From: Mycolicibacterium rhodesiae
Lineage (GTDB): Bacteria > Actinomycetota > Actinomycetes > Mycobacteriales > Mycobacteriaceae
Assembly: GCF_002086695.1 (NCBI RefSeq)
Contig: NZ_MVIH01000001.1
Location: 124,001-188,000 of the forward strand
Direction of reading: 5' to 3'
Length of the DNA stretch: 64,000 nt
Program-made: the position numbers and the translations under genes
Part shown: positions 43,978-53,791 of the stretch, piece after piece
Numbering within the stretch: position 1 is the first letter of the stretch
How the letters are laid out: the number at the start of each line of letters is the position of its first letter
The notes under the pieces: model-generated
Databases searched by the model: none
Told to the model about the DNA's origin: nothing
What the model saw: only the letters and a program-made list of their open reading frames with translations

Positions 43978-45483
43978 ATGACCGTTGCCGAACCGACCGT
44001 CGCCGACACCACCACCGAGCCCGTCCACACCCGGGCGCTCGTCATCGGCACCGGCTTCTCCGGGCTCGGAATGGGGATCGAACTACAGCGGCGCGGCGTC
44101 GACTTCCTGATCCTGGAGAAGGCCGACGACGTCGGCGGCACCTGGCGGGACAACAGCTACCCGGGCTGCGCCTGCGACATTCCGGCGCACCTGTATTCGT
44201 TCTCCTTCGAGCCCAAGCCGGACTGGACCTACATGTGGTCGCTACAGCCGGAGATCCTCGACTACCTGCGGGGTGTGACCGAGAAGTACGGTCTGCGCCG
44301 CTACATCCATTTCGGCGCCCGCGTCGAACGCGCCCACTGGGACGACGCCGAGTTCCGCTGGCATGTCTTCACCGAAGACGGCCGCGAATACATCGCACAA
44401 TTTCTGATCTCGGGCGCCGGTGCGCTGCACATCCCGTCCATCCCCGATTTCGAGGGCCTCGCCGACTTCGAAGGCGAGGCGTTCCATTCGGCGCAGTGGG
44501 ACCACGGGGTCGACCTCACCGGCAAGAAGGTCGCCGTCATCGGAACCGGCGCCAGCGCGATTCAGCTCGTCCCGGAGATCGTCGACAAAGTCGGCGCACT
44601 GCAGCTCTATCAGCGCACTCCGGCGTGGGTGCTGCCGCGCTCCAACAACCCGATCCCGCAGTGGATGCGCAACGCGTTCGGCACGGTGCCCGGCACCCGG
44701 GCGGCTTTGCGTACCGGCATCTACTGGTTCCAGGAAGCCCTCGGCTTCGCGATGACCAAGCGCCCCGAGCTGTTGGTGCTCGGCGAGAAGGCCGGCACGT
44801 GGAACATCCGCCACCAGGTCCGCGATCGGGAGCTGCGCCGTCGGCTGACCCCGTCGTATCAGGTCGGCTGCAAGCGAGTCCTGTTCTCCAACAACTACTT
44901 CCGTGCCATTGCTAAGCCCCATTCGGAACTGGTGACCGATCGCATCGCCCGGATCACCCCGCACGGGATCGTCACCGAGGACGGCACCGAGCGCGCGGTG
45001 GACGTCATCGTGTTCGCGACCGGCTTCCACGTCACGGACTCCTACACCTACGTCGGCATCAAAGGCCCCGGCGGAGAGGACCTGGTGGACCGCTGGAACC
45101 GCGAGGGTGTGCAGGCGCACCGCGGGATCACCGTCGCCGACATGCCCAACCTGTTCTTCCTGCTCGGGCCGAACACCGGGCTGGGGCACAACTCGGTGGT
45201 CTTCATGATCGAGTCGCAGATCCGCTACGTCGGCCAGGCGATCGGCGCCGTCGACAAGGCCGGGGCGCAGGCGCTGGCGCCGACCCGCTCGGCCCAGAAC
45301 GCCTTCAACGCCGAGCTGCAGGACGACCTGCAGGGCGCGGTGTGGAGCACCGGCGGCTGCAGCAGCTGGTACCTCGACGAGCACGGGAAGAACCGGACGC
45401 TGTGGAGCGGCATGACGTGGCAGTACTGGCTGTCCACCCGGTCGCTGAAGCGCTCGGAATACCGCTTCTCCGGGGTGCGATGA
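43978..45483 (+). CDS. Flavin-containing Baeyer-Villiger-type monooxygenase
   Basis: A 501-residue two-dinucleotide-fold enzyme. The FAD motif is VIGTGFSGLGMGIELQRRG, the BVMO fingerprint is F-EGEAFHSAQWDH near 165, and the NADPH motif is VIGTGASAIQLVPEI. It would insert oxygen into a ketone substrate using NADPH and O2. Located between the TetR and nrdF2 as in Rv3049c. Substrate unknown. Confidence 0.9.
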   Translation: MTVAEPTVADTTTEPVHTRALVIGTGFSGLGMGIELQRRGVDFLILEKADDVGGTWRDNSYPGCACDIPAHLYSFSFEPKPDWTYMWSLQPEILDYLRGVTEKYGLRRYIHFGARVERAHWDDAEFRWHVFTEDGREYIAQFLISGAGALHIPSIPDFEGLADFEGEAFHSAQWDHGVDLTGKKVAVIGTGASAIQLVPEIVDKVGALQLYQRTPAWVLPRSNNPIPQWMRNAFGTVPGTRAALRTGIYWFQEALGFAMTKRPELLVLGEKAGTWNIRHQVRDRELRRRLTPSYQVGCKRVLFSNNYFRAIAKPHSELVTDRIARITPHGIVTEDGTERAVDVIVFATGFHVTDSYTYVGIKGPGGEDLVDRWNREGVQAHRGITVADMPNLFFLLGPNTGLGHNSVVFMIESQIRYVGQAIGAVDKAGAQALAPTRSAQNAFNAELQDDLQGAVWSTGGCSSWYLDEHGKNRTLWSGMTWQYWLSTRSLKRSEYRFSGVR

Positions 45484-45540
45484 GCCGACACGCCGAGCGC
45501 CGCCTCGACGCGCGTCGGACCTGTGGGTTCGACACCGCGG

Positions 45541-45590
45541 CAACACAAGTTGTTGTGTTGCGGCGCGTTGTCACACCCCAGGGGTAGTGT
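45541..45590. promoter_or_regulatory. Paired NrdR-like boxes upstream of nrdF2
   Basis: Box 1: CAACACAA-GTTG-TTGTGTTG (45541-45560) with perfect eight-base arms; the 16-bp core is 45543-45558. Box 2: ACCCCAGGGGTAGTGT at 45575-45590, starting 32 bp after box 1. Same phasing as the pair upstream of nrdHIE. Confidence 0.7.
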
Positions 45591-45629
45591 TTTGGGCGTC
45601 AGCCGGAAACGGGGCAAACAGCGTGGTGA

Positions 45630-46616
<987 letters not shown>

Positions 46617-46631
46617 GACCCGGGTGTCCTA

Positions 46632-46665
46632 CCGCGCGGCCTCGTCAACGCCAGAGGCCGTGCGG
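46632..46665. terminator. GC-rich hairpin between nrdF2 and the permease gene
   Basis: Arms CCGCGCGGCCTC and GAGGCCGTGCGG (one GU), ten-base loop, no U-tract. It lies between convergent genes and could terminate both. Confidence 0.6.
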
Positions 46666-46697
46666 CAGGGCGGGTTCGACAGCCCCCGCGGCCGAAA

Positions 46698-48116
46698 TCA
46701 GGTCGTCGAGGGTGCCAGCGACTTCGACGGCCGCCAGGCGAGCGCACCGACAATCAGCCCGATGAACGGGATCGCGGCCAAGATGGTGCTCAAGGTGGCG
46801 CTGCCGCCGGTGACCAGCGTGAAGTTCGACAGCACCAGCCACAGACTTCCCAGCAAGCCGAGCACCGCGATGCCCGGCGCCACACGCGTGGTCCACAGTG
46901 AGCCCGTTGCTCGCCCGCGCAGGAAGAACGCGAGCACCGCGATCGACGTGGTGAGCATCAGGACAACCATGCCGACGGTGGCGATGCCCGCCATCGAGCC
47001 GAAAACACCGACCAGCGGGTCGATCCCGAGGATCGCCAGCACCCCGACGATGACGGCGGCGGTGACGGTCTGCACCACCGAGGAGAATGCCGGTGACTCG
47101 TGGTTGTCGTGCACGTCGGCGAGTTTGGCCGGCAGCAAGCCTTTTCCGGCCAGCACGAACTGGTAGCGCGCGATCACGTTGTGGAAGGACAGCACGCAGG
47201 CGAACAGACTGGTCAGCAGCAGCAAGTTGACGATGTCGCGCCCGATGGTCCCCAGCATGTCACCGGCGGTGTCGAGTAGCATATTGCCTTCTCCGGCAAG
47301 GGTTTTCTCCGCTGTGGCTGTCACCTGATCGGGCCCGAGGGCGACGACGAACGCCCACACCGTGATGGCGTAGAACGCGCCGATGATGATGACTGCGGCG
47401 TAGGTGGCGAGCGGGATGGTGCGTTCCGGATCGCGCGCCTCGTCGCGGAACACGGCGGTGGCCTCGAAGCCGATGAATCCGGTGAGCGCGAACAGGACGG
47501 CGATCCCCAGTGTGCCGTGGGTGAAGACGGCGGGATCGAACGAGCTCAACGTGATGCCGGCCGGGCTGGGGTTGGCCACCATCACCACGTCAAGGATGAC
47601 GACGATGCCGATCTCGAGTGCGAGTGCCACACCAAGGACCTTGGCGCTCAACTCGATGTGCCGGTAGCCGAGCACCGCGACGATCGCCAGAACGACGAAT
47701 GAGTACACCGGCCATGGGATCACCGGCCCGTTGTAGTGCGTGACAGTGTCGTTGATGGCCCAGCCGATGTAGCCGTAGATGCCCACCTGGATCGCGGTGT
47801 AGGCAATCAACGCGACCACCGCGATGCCCTTGCCCATCCGCTCGCCGAGTCCGACTGTCACATAAGAGAAGAATGCCCCGGCCTCGGGTACATGCGGCGT
47901 CATGGTGACGAACCCGACGCTGAAAACCAGGAGCACCAGCGCGGCGATCACGAATCCCATCGGGGCGCCCGCGCCGTTTCCCAGTCCCATCGCCAACGGC
48001 ATGTTGCCGCCGATCACGGTCAGAGGGGCGGCCGCCGCGACGACCATGAACACGATGCCGATCGGTCCGAGGCGCCCGTTCAGGCGGCGCCCTTCGGCCT
48101 TGGTGGGTGCGGTCAC
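46698..48116 (-). CDS. APC family amino acid permease
   Basis: A 472-residue permease with about 12 membrane segments. VVAAAAPLTVIGGNMPLAMGLGNGAGAP and FVTMTPHVPEAGAFFSYV are APC-superfamily signatures, as is GFIGFEATAVFRDEARDPERTIP. It imports amino acids or related amines. GTG start overlaps the upstream P1 peptidase stop (GTGA), so hydrolysis and uptake are coupled. Substrate unknown. Confidence 0.88.
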   Translation of the reverse strand: MTAPTKAEGRRLNGRLGPIGIVFMVVAAAAPLTVIGGNMPLAMGLGNGAGAPMGFVIAALVLLVFSVGFVTMTPHVPEAGAFFSYVTVGLGERMGKGIAVVALIAYTAIQVGIYGYIGWAINDTVTHYNGPVIPWPVYSFVVLAIVAVLGYRHIELSAKVLGVALALEIGIVVILDVVMVANPSPAGITLSSFDPAVFTHGTLGIAVLFALTGFIGFEATAVFRDEARDPERTIPLATYAAVIIIGAFYAITVWAFVVALGPDQVTATAEKTLAGEGNMLLDTAGDMLGTIGRDIVNLLLLTSLFACVLSFHNVIARYQFVLAGKGLLPAKLADVHDNHESPAFSSVVQTVTAAVIVGVLAILGIDPLVGVFGSMAGIATVGMVVLMLTTSIAVLAFFLRGRATGSLWTTRVAPGIAVLGLLGSLWLVLSNFTLVTGGSATLSTILAAIPFIGLIVGALAWRPSKSLAPSTT

Positions 48117-49240
48117 GAGATCTCCTGAAGTGTTGGGGCAGTGGGGGACAGCGCATGGCGAAGTAGGTCGTGGTCTAGTGCGTGGACGGTGAAACCATTT
48201 CGGCCGGTCATAGTGGTGGCCGCGACCATGGCATTGACGATGGCCTCCTCCGTCGCCTCGATGGTCAGGTCGAACAGTCGGGTCATCAGTTGCGGCGCCA
48301 CCATCCGCAGCGGGATCTCCGGGCGGGACGTCGCCGTGTCCTCGTCCCACGCGTAGGGCGGAATGCCGCGGTTGCCGGTCGAGAACGCCAACATCAGATC
48401 CCCGCTGTACTGCTCGCCGCTGCCACCGAGTCGGCTGACGGCCAGAGCGGAGCGTTGGGCCACCCGGGTGCACTGGTGGGGGAGCAAAGGGGCGTCGGTG
48501 GCGACGATGACGATGATCGATCCGGACCCGGGTTCGTAGCGCGCGGGCAGTTCGGGAAGAGGCACCTGCGCGGCGCCGATCCGCTCGCCGACCGGCACGC
48601 CGTTGATCCGAAGTCGTTCACGCCGACCATGATTCGCCTGCACGAGGACCCCGACGGTGTAGCGCCCGGCGACGGTGTCGGTGACCCTCGAGGCGGTACC
48701 GATACCACCTTTGAAGCCGTGGCAGATCATGCCCGTCCCGCCGCCGACGTTGCCTTCGGCGGGCGGCTCACCGCTGGCATCCTCCAGCGCGGACCGCACA
48801 TGGTCCGGACGCACGTGAAAGCCGTTGATGTCGTTGAGAAGACCGTCGTATGTTTCGCCCACCACGGGCAACGACCAATAAGCGCCTTCGCCGCGGGCCC
48901 GCACCTGCGCCGCCACGAGTTCGTCGCGAACCACGCCGACGCTGTGTGTATTGGTCAGGCCGATGGCGGTGGTCAGCTCGCCGGACTCCCGGATCCATTC
49001 CAGGCCGGTCAGCTCGCCGCTGCCGTTGAGTCGGTGCGCGCCGGCGAACACCGGTTCGGTCCAAATGTGTTCGTGAGGGATGACGACGGTGACGCCGGTG
49101 CGCACGGTGTGCGGATCATCGGAGGTGATGGTGGTGTGCCCCACCCGGACGCCCGCGACGTCGGTGATGGCGTTGTGCGGCCCGGTGGGATGTTCCCCGA
49201 TGGCTACGCCGAGGTCTCTGGCCCGCATTGTCACGCTCAC
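48113..49240 (-). CDS. P1 family peptidase (DmpA-type aminopeptidase)
   Basis: A 375-residue N-terminal-nucleophile hydrolase. NAITDVAGVRVGHTTI, GLEWIRESGEL and NVGGGTGMICHGFKGGIGTASR are family motifs. The self-cleavage site is the Gly-Ser of GSGSIIVIVATDAPLLPHQ, which frees the nucleophile Ser. It releases N-terminal residues from peptides or cleaves D-amino-acid esters/amides. GTG at 49240 chosen; GTG 49234 and ATG 49228 are alternatives. Operon with the permease, divergent from TetR. Confidence 0.87.
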   Translation of the reverse strand: MSVTMRARDLGVAIGEHPTGPHNAITDVAGVRVGHTTITSDDPHTVRTGVTVVIPHEHIWTEPVFAGAHRLNGSGELTGLEWIRESGELTTAIGLTNTHSVGVVRDELVAAQVRARGEGAYWSLPVVGETYDGLLNDINGFHVRPDHVRSALEDASGEPPAEGNVGGGTGMICHGFKGGIGTASRVTDTVAGRYTVGVLVQANHGRRERLRINGVPVGERIGAAQVPLPELPARYEPGSGSIIVIVATDAPLLPHQCTRVAQRSALAVSRLGGSGEQYSGDLMLAFSTGNRGIPPYAWDEDTATSRPEIPLRMVAPQLMTRLFDLTIEATEEAIVNAMVAATTMTGRNGFTVHALDHDLLRHALSPTAPTLQEIS

Positions 49241-49248
49241 TTCACCGG

Positions 49249-49277
49249 TAGTTCTTTTCCTAGTTGGAAAAGAACTA
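49249..49277. promoter_or_regulatory. Long perfect inverted repeat, TetR operator candidate
   Basis: Twelve-base perfect arms TAGTTCTTTTCC and GGAAAAGAACTA around TAGTT, flanked by CACCGG and CCGGTG. It lies eight bases before the peptidase GTG, in the divergent space facing tetR. Confidence 0.65.
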
Positions 49278-49358
49278 TGCGCCGGTGTGACGCAGCACGC
49301 AAGAGGAAGTGCAAAATGGGGTGGATCCACCCAGCCCGACGACAGGAGTGGCGCAGGT

Positions 49359-49970
49359 ATGGCACGGCCGAACCGGCAGGTCGAGCGGCGCGGCGACATC
49401 ATGGATGCCGCCATCGCGCTGATCGAACGCCATGACCTGGCCACCCTCAAGCTTTCCGACGTCGCCTCGGAACTGGGCCTGACCACCAACGCGGTCCGGT
49501 ACTACTTCAAGGACATGGCGCAGCTGCTGTCGGAGCTGGCTTTGCGCTCCGACGTCCGGTTCTACGATGACCGGCTGCGGCTGCGGACCGAGAGCGACGA
49601 TCCGTGTCGCCAGCTCGCCCGGACGATCGCTGCCGGTCTGCCGACCGGTCCCGAAGACGCCGAGTGGCGCGCCATCTGGCGGGCGGTGCTGGCCGCCGGA
49701 TTCGACCTCGACACCCGTCGCGACGTACAGGGGATCTACCACCGTCAGGTCGGTCTCTACACCGATTTGCTGGATGCGGGCGCCCGGTCCGGGGTGTTCC
49801 GTCTCAGCGACTCGGCACACGACATCGCGATGACGCTGATGTCCATGGAGGACTACTTCGGTTATCGCATCGTCGCCCGGGATCCAGAGATCAACCGCGC
49901 CACAGCCTTTCGGCTCATGCGACGGTATGCCGAACTGGCCACCGGCGCGTCGATCCCGCAGCTCGACTGA
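49359..49970 (+). CDS. TetR/AcrR family regulator
   Basis: A 203-residue regulator, HTH LKLSDVASELGLTTNAVRYYFKDMAQL at about residues 31-57. I chose the ATG at 49359 (MARPNRQVERRG); the open frame upstream only shadows the peptidase gene. It is divergent from the peptidase-permease operon and the intergenic palindrome makes it the likely local repressor. Confidence 0.88.
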   Translation: MARPNRQVERRGDIMDAAIALIERHDLATLKLSDVASELGLTTNAVRYYFKDMAQLLSELALRSDVRFYDDRLRLRTESDDPCRQLARTIAAGLPTGPEDAEWRAIWRAVLAAGFDLDTRRDVQGIYHRQVGLYTDLLDAGARSGVFRLSDSAHDIAMTLMSMEDYFGYRIVARDPEINRATAFRLMRRYAELATGASIPQLD

Positions 49971-49975
49971 AAACG

Positions 49976-50821
49976 TCAGCCTGCCAGGTTGAATCGTCCT
50001 TGGCTGCCGTAGATCGCCAGCGAGATCAGCAACGTCACGGACACCAGCACCACGAGTGAGGTCCGGACGGCGTCACCCGTCGCGACGCCGACACCGGACG
50101 GCCCGCCCGAGGCATAGAAGCCAAAATAGGTGTGGATCAACAGGATTGCGATGGCCATCAGGATCGCTTGGACGAACGACCACATCAGGTCGATCGGGCT
50201 CAGGAACGTCGAGAAGTAGTGCTCGTAGAGGCCCGCCGACTGCCCCAGCAGCGTGACAGTGGTGTATTGGCTGGCGAGGAACGACAGGATCACCGCGATC
50301 GCATACAGCGGCGCGATCGACACCATGCCTGCGACGATCCGGGTGCTGACCAGGAAAACCAGGGACGGGATCGCCATCGCCTCCAGCGCATCGATCTCCT
50401 GGTTGACCCGCATCGCCCCCAGTTGGGCGGTGACACCCGCGCCGAAGGTCGCGGCCAACCCGATCCCCGCGACGACGGGTGCCGAGATGCGCACGTTGAT
50501 GAACGCCGCCAGAAAGCCGGTGAGCGCCTCGATGCCGATGTCGCCCAGCGAACTGTAGCCCTGCACCGCCAACGTGCCGCCGGTGGCGACGGTGAGAAAC
50601 CCGACGACCACCAGCGTGCCGCCGATCATCGCCAGGACGCCTGCGCCCATGCTGATTTCCGCGATCAGGCGGACGATTTCCGTACGGTAGGAGCGCACTG
50701 CGGTCGGAATGCCTGCCATCGCCTTGCCGTAGAACAGCGCCTGATCACCGATGCGGCCGAGGATGAACCACGGGCGCTCCAATGCGCGGGTCACCCGGGG
50801 AAAGACCGCCCTATGGGTCAT
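49976..50821 (-). CDS. Orphan YrbE/MlaE-type ABC permease
   Basis: A 281-residue permease of the Mce-associated YrbE family: GVLAMIGGTLVVVGFLTVATGG, NVRISAPVVAGIGLAATFGAGVTAQLGAMRVNQEIDALEAM and YGQ-like GQSAGLYEHYF resemble YrbEB subunits. In mce operons it works with YrbEA, six Mce proteins and MceG for lipid/sterol import. None of those genes is adjacent here. Its stop lies six bases from the convergent TetR stop. Confidence 0.87.
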   Translation of the reverse strand: MTHRAVFPRVTRALERPWFILGRIGDQALFYGKAMAGIPTAVRSYRTEIVRLIAEISMGAGVLAMIGGTLVVVGFLTVATGGTLAVQGYSSLGDIGIEALTGFLAAFINVRISAPVVAGIGLAATFGAGVTAQLGAMRVNQEIDALEAMAIPSLVFLVSTRIVAGMVSIAPLYAIAVILSFLASQYTTVTLLGQSAGLYEHYFSTFLSPIDLMWSFVQAILMAIAILLIHTYFGFYASGGPSGVGVATGDAVRTSLVVLVSVTLLISLAIYGSQGRFNLAG

Positions 50822-50963
50822 CTACGTTCCGCTCCACCCGTCCAACGTCCGCGCCGAGGCGACGCCACCGTAGGGCCGTTCGTCCCGGTTATCGACACCC
50901 AAAGGCTTCATTCGGTTGGGACTGGCGCTTTGAGCTGGCGATTCCATCACGGATGCTGAATGC

Positions 50964-51836
50964 GTGAACACACCCGAACCGTTCAGCACCGCTGGAGTCG
51001 GCGGGGTCCGCATCGCAGCCGACCGCATCGGTGACCCGGATGCGCCGGCCGTCGTGTTTCTGCACGGCGGCGGCCAGACGCGCCGATCGTGGGGCCGGGC
51101 CGCTGCAGCAGTTGCCGCCCGCGGCTGGCAGGCGGTCACAGTCGACCTGCGCGGGCATGGCGAGTCCGACTGGTCGCCCGACGGTGACTACCGGGTTGTC
51201 AGTTTCGCCAAAGATGTCCTCGAACTCATGCGCCGGCTGCCGCCGCACCCCGTGCTCGTCGGCGCGTCCCTTGGTGGGTTCACCGGCATGCTGCTCGCCG
51301 GTGAGATCGCCCCCGATACGCTGCGCGCGCTGGTCCTCGTCGACATCGTTCCGGACATGGATCCCTCAGGCGCCTCGCGAATCCACCAATTCATGTACGA
51401 CAGAATGGAATCCGGGTTCGCCTCGCTCGACGAGGTGGCCGACATGATTCAGGAGTACAACCCTCATCGCCGCCGTCCCGACGACCTCGACGGTCTTCGC
51501 ACCAATCTGCGTCACCGCGACGGCCGGTGGTACTGGCACTGGGACCCGAAGTTCATCGACGGCAGCGCGTCGCGCCCACCCATCGAGGTGACCGACGTCG
51601 AACGCATCAACGCGGCGGTCGCAGCGATCCTGGCGGGCGGCACCCCAATGCTGCTGGTGCGCGGTCAGATGAGCGATCTCGTCACCCAGGAACGCGCCGA
51701 CGACTTCCTCGCGCGTTTCCCGCAGATCGAGTTCGTCGACGTCGCGGGCGCCGGTCATATGGTGGCAGGCGATCGCAACGATTTGTTCGCCGACGCGGTC
51801 GTGCAATTCCTGGCCGAGTACGCCGTCGACCGGTGA
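50964..51836 (+). CDS. Alpha/beta hydrolase
   Basis: A 290-residue alpha/beta-hydrolase. VVFLHGGGQTRRSWG is the oxyanion loop, VGASLGGFTGM holds the nucleophile Ser (near 97), SDLVTQERADD includes the acid region and AGHMVAGD the catalytic His. Substrate class (ester, epoxide or C-C bond) is not clear. GTG start. Single gene between divergent YrbE and DUF3349. Confidence 0.88.
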   Translation: MNTPEPFSTAGVGGVRIAADRIGDPDAPAVVFLHGGGQTRRSWGRAAAAVAARGWQAVTVDLRGHGESDWSPDGDYRVVSFAKDVLELMRRLPPHPVLVGASLGGFTGMLLAGEIAPDTLRALVLVDIVPDMDPSGASRIHQFMYDRMESGFASLDEVADMIQEYNPHRRRPDDLDGLRTNLRHRDGRWYWHWDPKFIDGSASRPPIEVTDVERINAAVAAILAGGTPMLLVRGQMSDLVTQERADDFLARFPQIEFVDVAGAGHMVAGDRNDLFADAVVQFLAEYAVDR

Positions 51837-51910
51837 ACGCGGTGTGAACCGGGGGAGAACTGTCCCATCGGTGCTGGCGCAGTTCGCACCCAACCGAGAG
51901 ACTGGGCGGC

Positions 51911-52240
51911 GTGACCGCTACGTCGCTGTTGAACTCGATCCTGAACTGGCTGCGGGCCGGTTATCCCAACGGGGTGCCCGGTCCTGACCGGGTCCCGTTG
52001 CTGGCCTTGTTGCGCTCGACCCCGCTGACCGAAGAGCAGATCAAAGAGGTCGTCGCTCACATCACCGCCGAGGACTCGACTGCGCTCGAGGGCGGGATCG
52101 ACGAGGACGAGATCGCGGCATTCATCAAGGACGTCAGCCACCACGATGCGGGGCCGGACAACGTCAAGCGGGTGGCGGCAACACTGGCCGCGGCCGGTTG
52201 GCCGCTGGCCGGTGTGTCCGAGGACCCCGTCAGCGAGTGA
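51911..52240 (+). CDS. DUF3349 family protein
   Basis: A 109-residue cytosolic protein: LLNSILNWLRAGYPNGVPGPDRVPLLALLRSTPLTEEQIKEVVAHI is the family pattern. Function unknown. GTG start. Convergent with adhC with zero spacing, the same arrangement as Rv3046c/Rv3045 as I recall it. Confidence 0.85.
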   Translation: MTATSLLNSILNWLRAGYPNGVPGPDRVPLLALLRSTPLTEEQIKEVVAHITAEDSTALEGGIDEDEIAAFIKDVSHHDAGPDNVKRVAATLAAAGWPLAGVSEDPVSE

Positions 52241-53293
52241 TTACTCGCCGCGCAGCGAGCTGGTGTCGATGACGAACCGGTAGCGCACGTCGCTGGCCAG
52301 CACCCGCTCGTAGGCTTCGTTGATGTAATCCGGCTCGATGACCTCGATCTCGGGCGCCACGCCATGCTCGGCGCAGAAGTCGAGCATCTCCTGGGTTTCG
52401 GGAATGCCGCCGATCATCGAACCCGACAGGCTGCGCCGTCCGCCGGCCAGCGGGAAGGCCGGGACCGCCATGGGGTGCTCCGGGATGCCGAGTTCGACGA
52501 GCGTGCCGTCGACCGCCAGCAGTCCCAGGTAGTCACCCATGTCGAGGTTGGCCGAAACCGTGTTCAGGATCAGGTCGAAGTGGCCGGCCAGTTTCTTGAA
52601 GGTGTCGGGGTCGCTGGTGGCGTAGTAGGCGTCGGCACCGAGCCGAAGGCCGTCTTCCATCTTCTTCAGCGACTGGCTCAGCACGGTCACCTCGGCGCCC
52701 ATCGCGTGCGCGAGCTTCACGCCCATGTGGCCGAGACCGCCGAGGCCGATGATGGCCACCTTCTTGCCGGGGCCTGCGTTCCAGTGGCGCAGCGGAGAGA
52801 ACAGCGTGATGCCGGCGCACAGCAGCGGAGCCGCCGCATCCAAGGCGATGCTGTCGGGGATACGCAGGACGTAGTCCTCGTCGACGACGATCTCGCCGCT
52901 GTATCCGCCGTAGGTGGGCTCACCGTCGCGACCGACGGCGTTGTAGGTGCCCACCATGCCGGTGCCGGTGCAGTACTGCTGCAGGCCGGCCTTGCAGTTG
53001 TCGCACTCGCGGCAGGAGTCGACGAAGCAGCCGACGCCGACGTGGTCACCGACCTTGTATTTGGTCACCTCACTACCGACCTCGGTCACCACACCGGCGA
53101 TCTCATGGCCCGGTACGACGGGGTAATTAGGTTGTCCCCATTCGGCTTTCACCGTATGGATGTCGGAGTGACAGATTCCGGCGAAGTGGATGTCGAACCG
53201 GACGTCAGTCGGGCCGACGTCGCGACGGGTGACGGTGGTCTTGGTAAGCGGCTCGGTTGCCGACGTGGCGGCGTAAGCGGTGACTGTGCTCAT
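52241..53293 (-). CDS. adhC: Zinc-dependent NADP alcohol dehydrogenase AdhC
   Basis: A 350-residue medium-chain dehydrogenase. Catalytic-zinc motif is [13 protein letters not shown] and GHEIAGVV; structural zinc uses [19 protein letters not shown]; the nucleotide motif is [14 protein letters not shown]. The family (cinnamyl alcohol/aldehyde reductases) interconverts aldehydes and alcohols with NADPH. Adjacent to fecB as in Rv3044-Rv3045. A perfect 18-bp palindrome precedes it. Confidence 0.92.
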   Translation of the reverse strand: MSTVTAYAATSATEPLTKTTVTRRDVGPTDVRFDIHFAGICHSDIHTVKAEWGQPNYPVVPGHEIAGVVTEVGSEVTKYKVGDHVGVGCFVDSCRECDNCKAGLQQYCTGTGMVGTYNAVGRDGEPTYGGYSGEIVVDEDYVLRIPDSIALDAAAPLLCAGITLFSPLRHWNAGPGKKVAIIGLGGLGHMGVKLAHAMGAEVTVLSQSLKKMEDGLRLGADAYYATSDPDTFKKLAGHFDLILNTVSANLDMGDYLGLLAVDGTLVELGIPEHPMAVPAFPLAGGRRSLSGSMIGGIPETQEMLDFCAEHGVAPEIEVIEPDYINEAYERVLASDVRYRFVIDTSSLRGE

Positions 53294-53355
53294 CGTGTCC
53301 TCTTTGATCGCGTTTCAGGCAGCACTGATCGATTCAGCGTTTTGAGTGCAAGTTG

Positions 53356-53373
53356 GGTCGCAACGTTGCGACC
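53356..53373. promoter_or_regulatory. Perfect 18-bp palindrome upstream of adhC
   Basis: GGTCGCAAC-GTTGCGACC, 63-80 bp before the adhC start on the minus strand. It resembles an operator; no regulator gene is adjacent. Confidence 0.55.
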
Positions 53374-53422
53374 AAGAGGCATAACCCCTCGGGGCGAGTG
53401 CCTAATCCCGACGTGACGAGGT

Positions 53423-53698
53423 TTACAGCCCGGCTGCGCGAACCCCGCCGTTGAACGATAACCGCTGATAGCTGACCACGCCCGCCAGCGTGTACGGGTC
53501 GCGGTCGATGATGCTCTGGGCGTCTTCGGTGCTGATATCCGCGGTGATCAGCACACCGCCGGTACCCGTCTCCAGGCGCCCGGCGAGCAGCAGACGCCCG
53601 GCCTCGACCTCGTCGTTCAGAAACGCCAGATGCGCCGGCCGGGTTTGGTCGACGACGTCGAGCGGCTTCTCGTAAGTGATCGTCAGCACGTGGAACAC
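53423..53698 (-). CDS. YciI family protein
   Basis: A 91-residue ferredoxin-like protein: FHVLTITYEKPLDVVDQTRPAHLAFLNDEV with His-Asp-type active residues, and DPYTLAGVVSYQRLSF. YCII-related proteins form small dimers with lyase-like or unknown roles. Between fecB and adhC on the same strand; equivalent of Rv3046c/Rv3047c neighbours is uncertain. Confidence 0.8.
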   Translation of the reverse strand: MFHVLTITYEKPLDVVDQTRPAHLAFLNDEVEAGRLLLAGRLETGTGGVLITADISTEDAQSIIDRDPYTLAGVVSYQRLSFNGGVRAAGL

Positions 53699-53722
53699 GG
53701 GTCTGAACGCTACACGTGGCCT

Positions 53723-53781
53723 CCGAGTTTCACGTTTTGTCGCGTCGCACTCGCACTTCTGCGGCGAAACGTGAAATTCGG
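53723..53781. terminator. Long imperfect hairpin after fecB
   Basis: Arms 53723-53743 and 53761-53781: CCGAG-TTTCACGTTT-TGTCGC with GCGGCG-AAACGTGAAA-TTCGG, 21 pairs with three GU and a 17-base loop. It lies ten bases beyond the fecB stop, read on the minus strand, so it probably ends that transcript. Confidence 0.6.
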
Positions 53782-53791
53782 CGATGGAGGG

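Noticed and set aside
44242..45546. Minus-strand 434-codon ORF over the monooxygenase
   Set aside because: Shadow frame; plus strand has both Rossmann motifs and the BVMO fingerprint.
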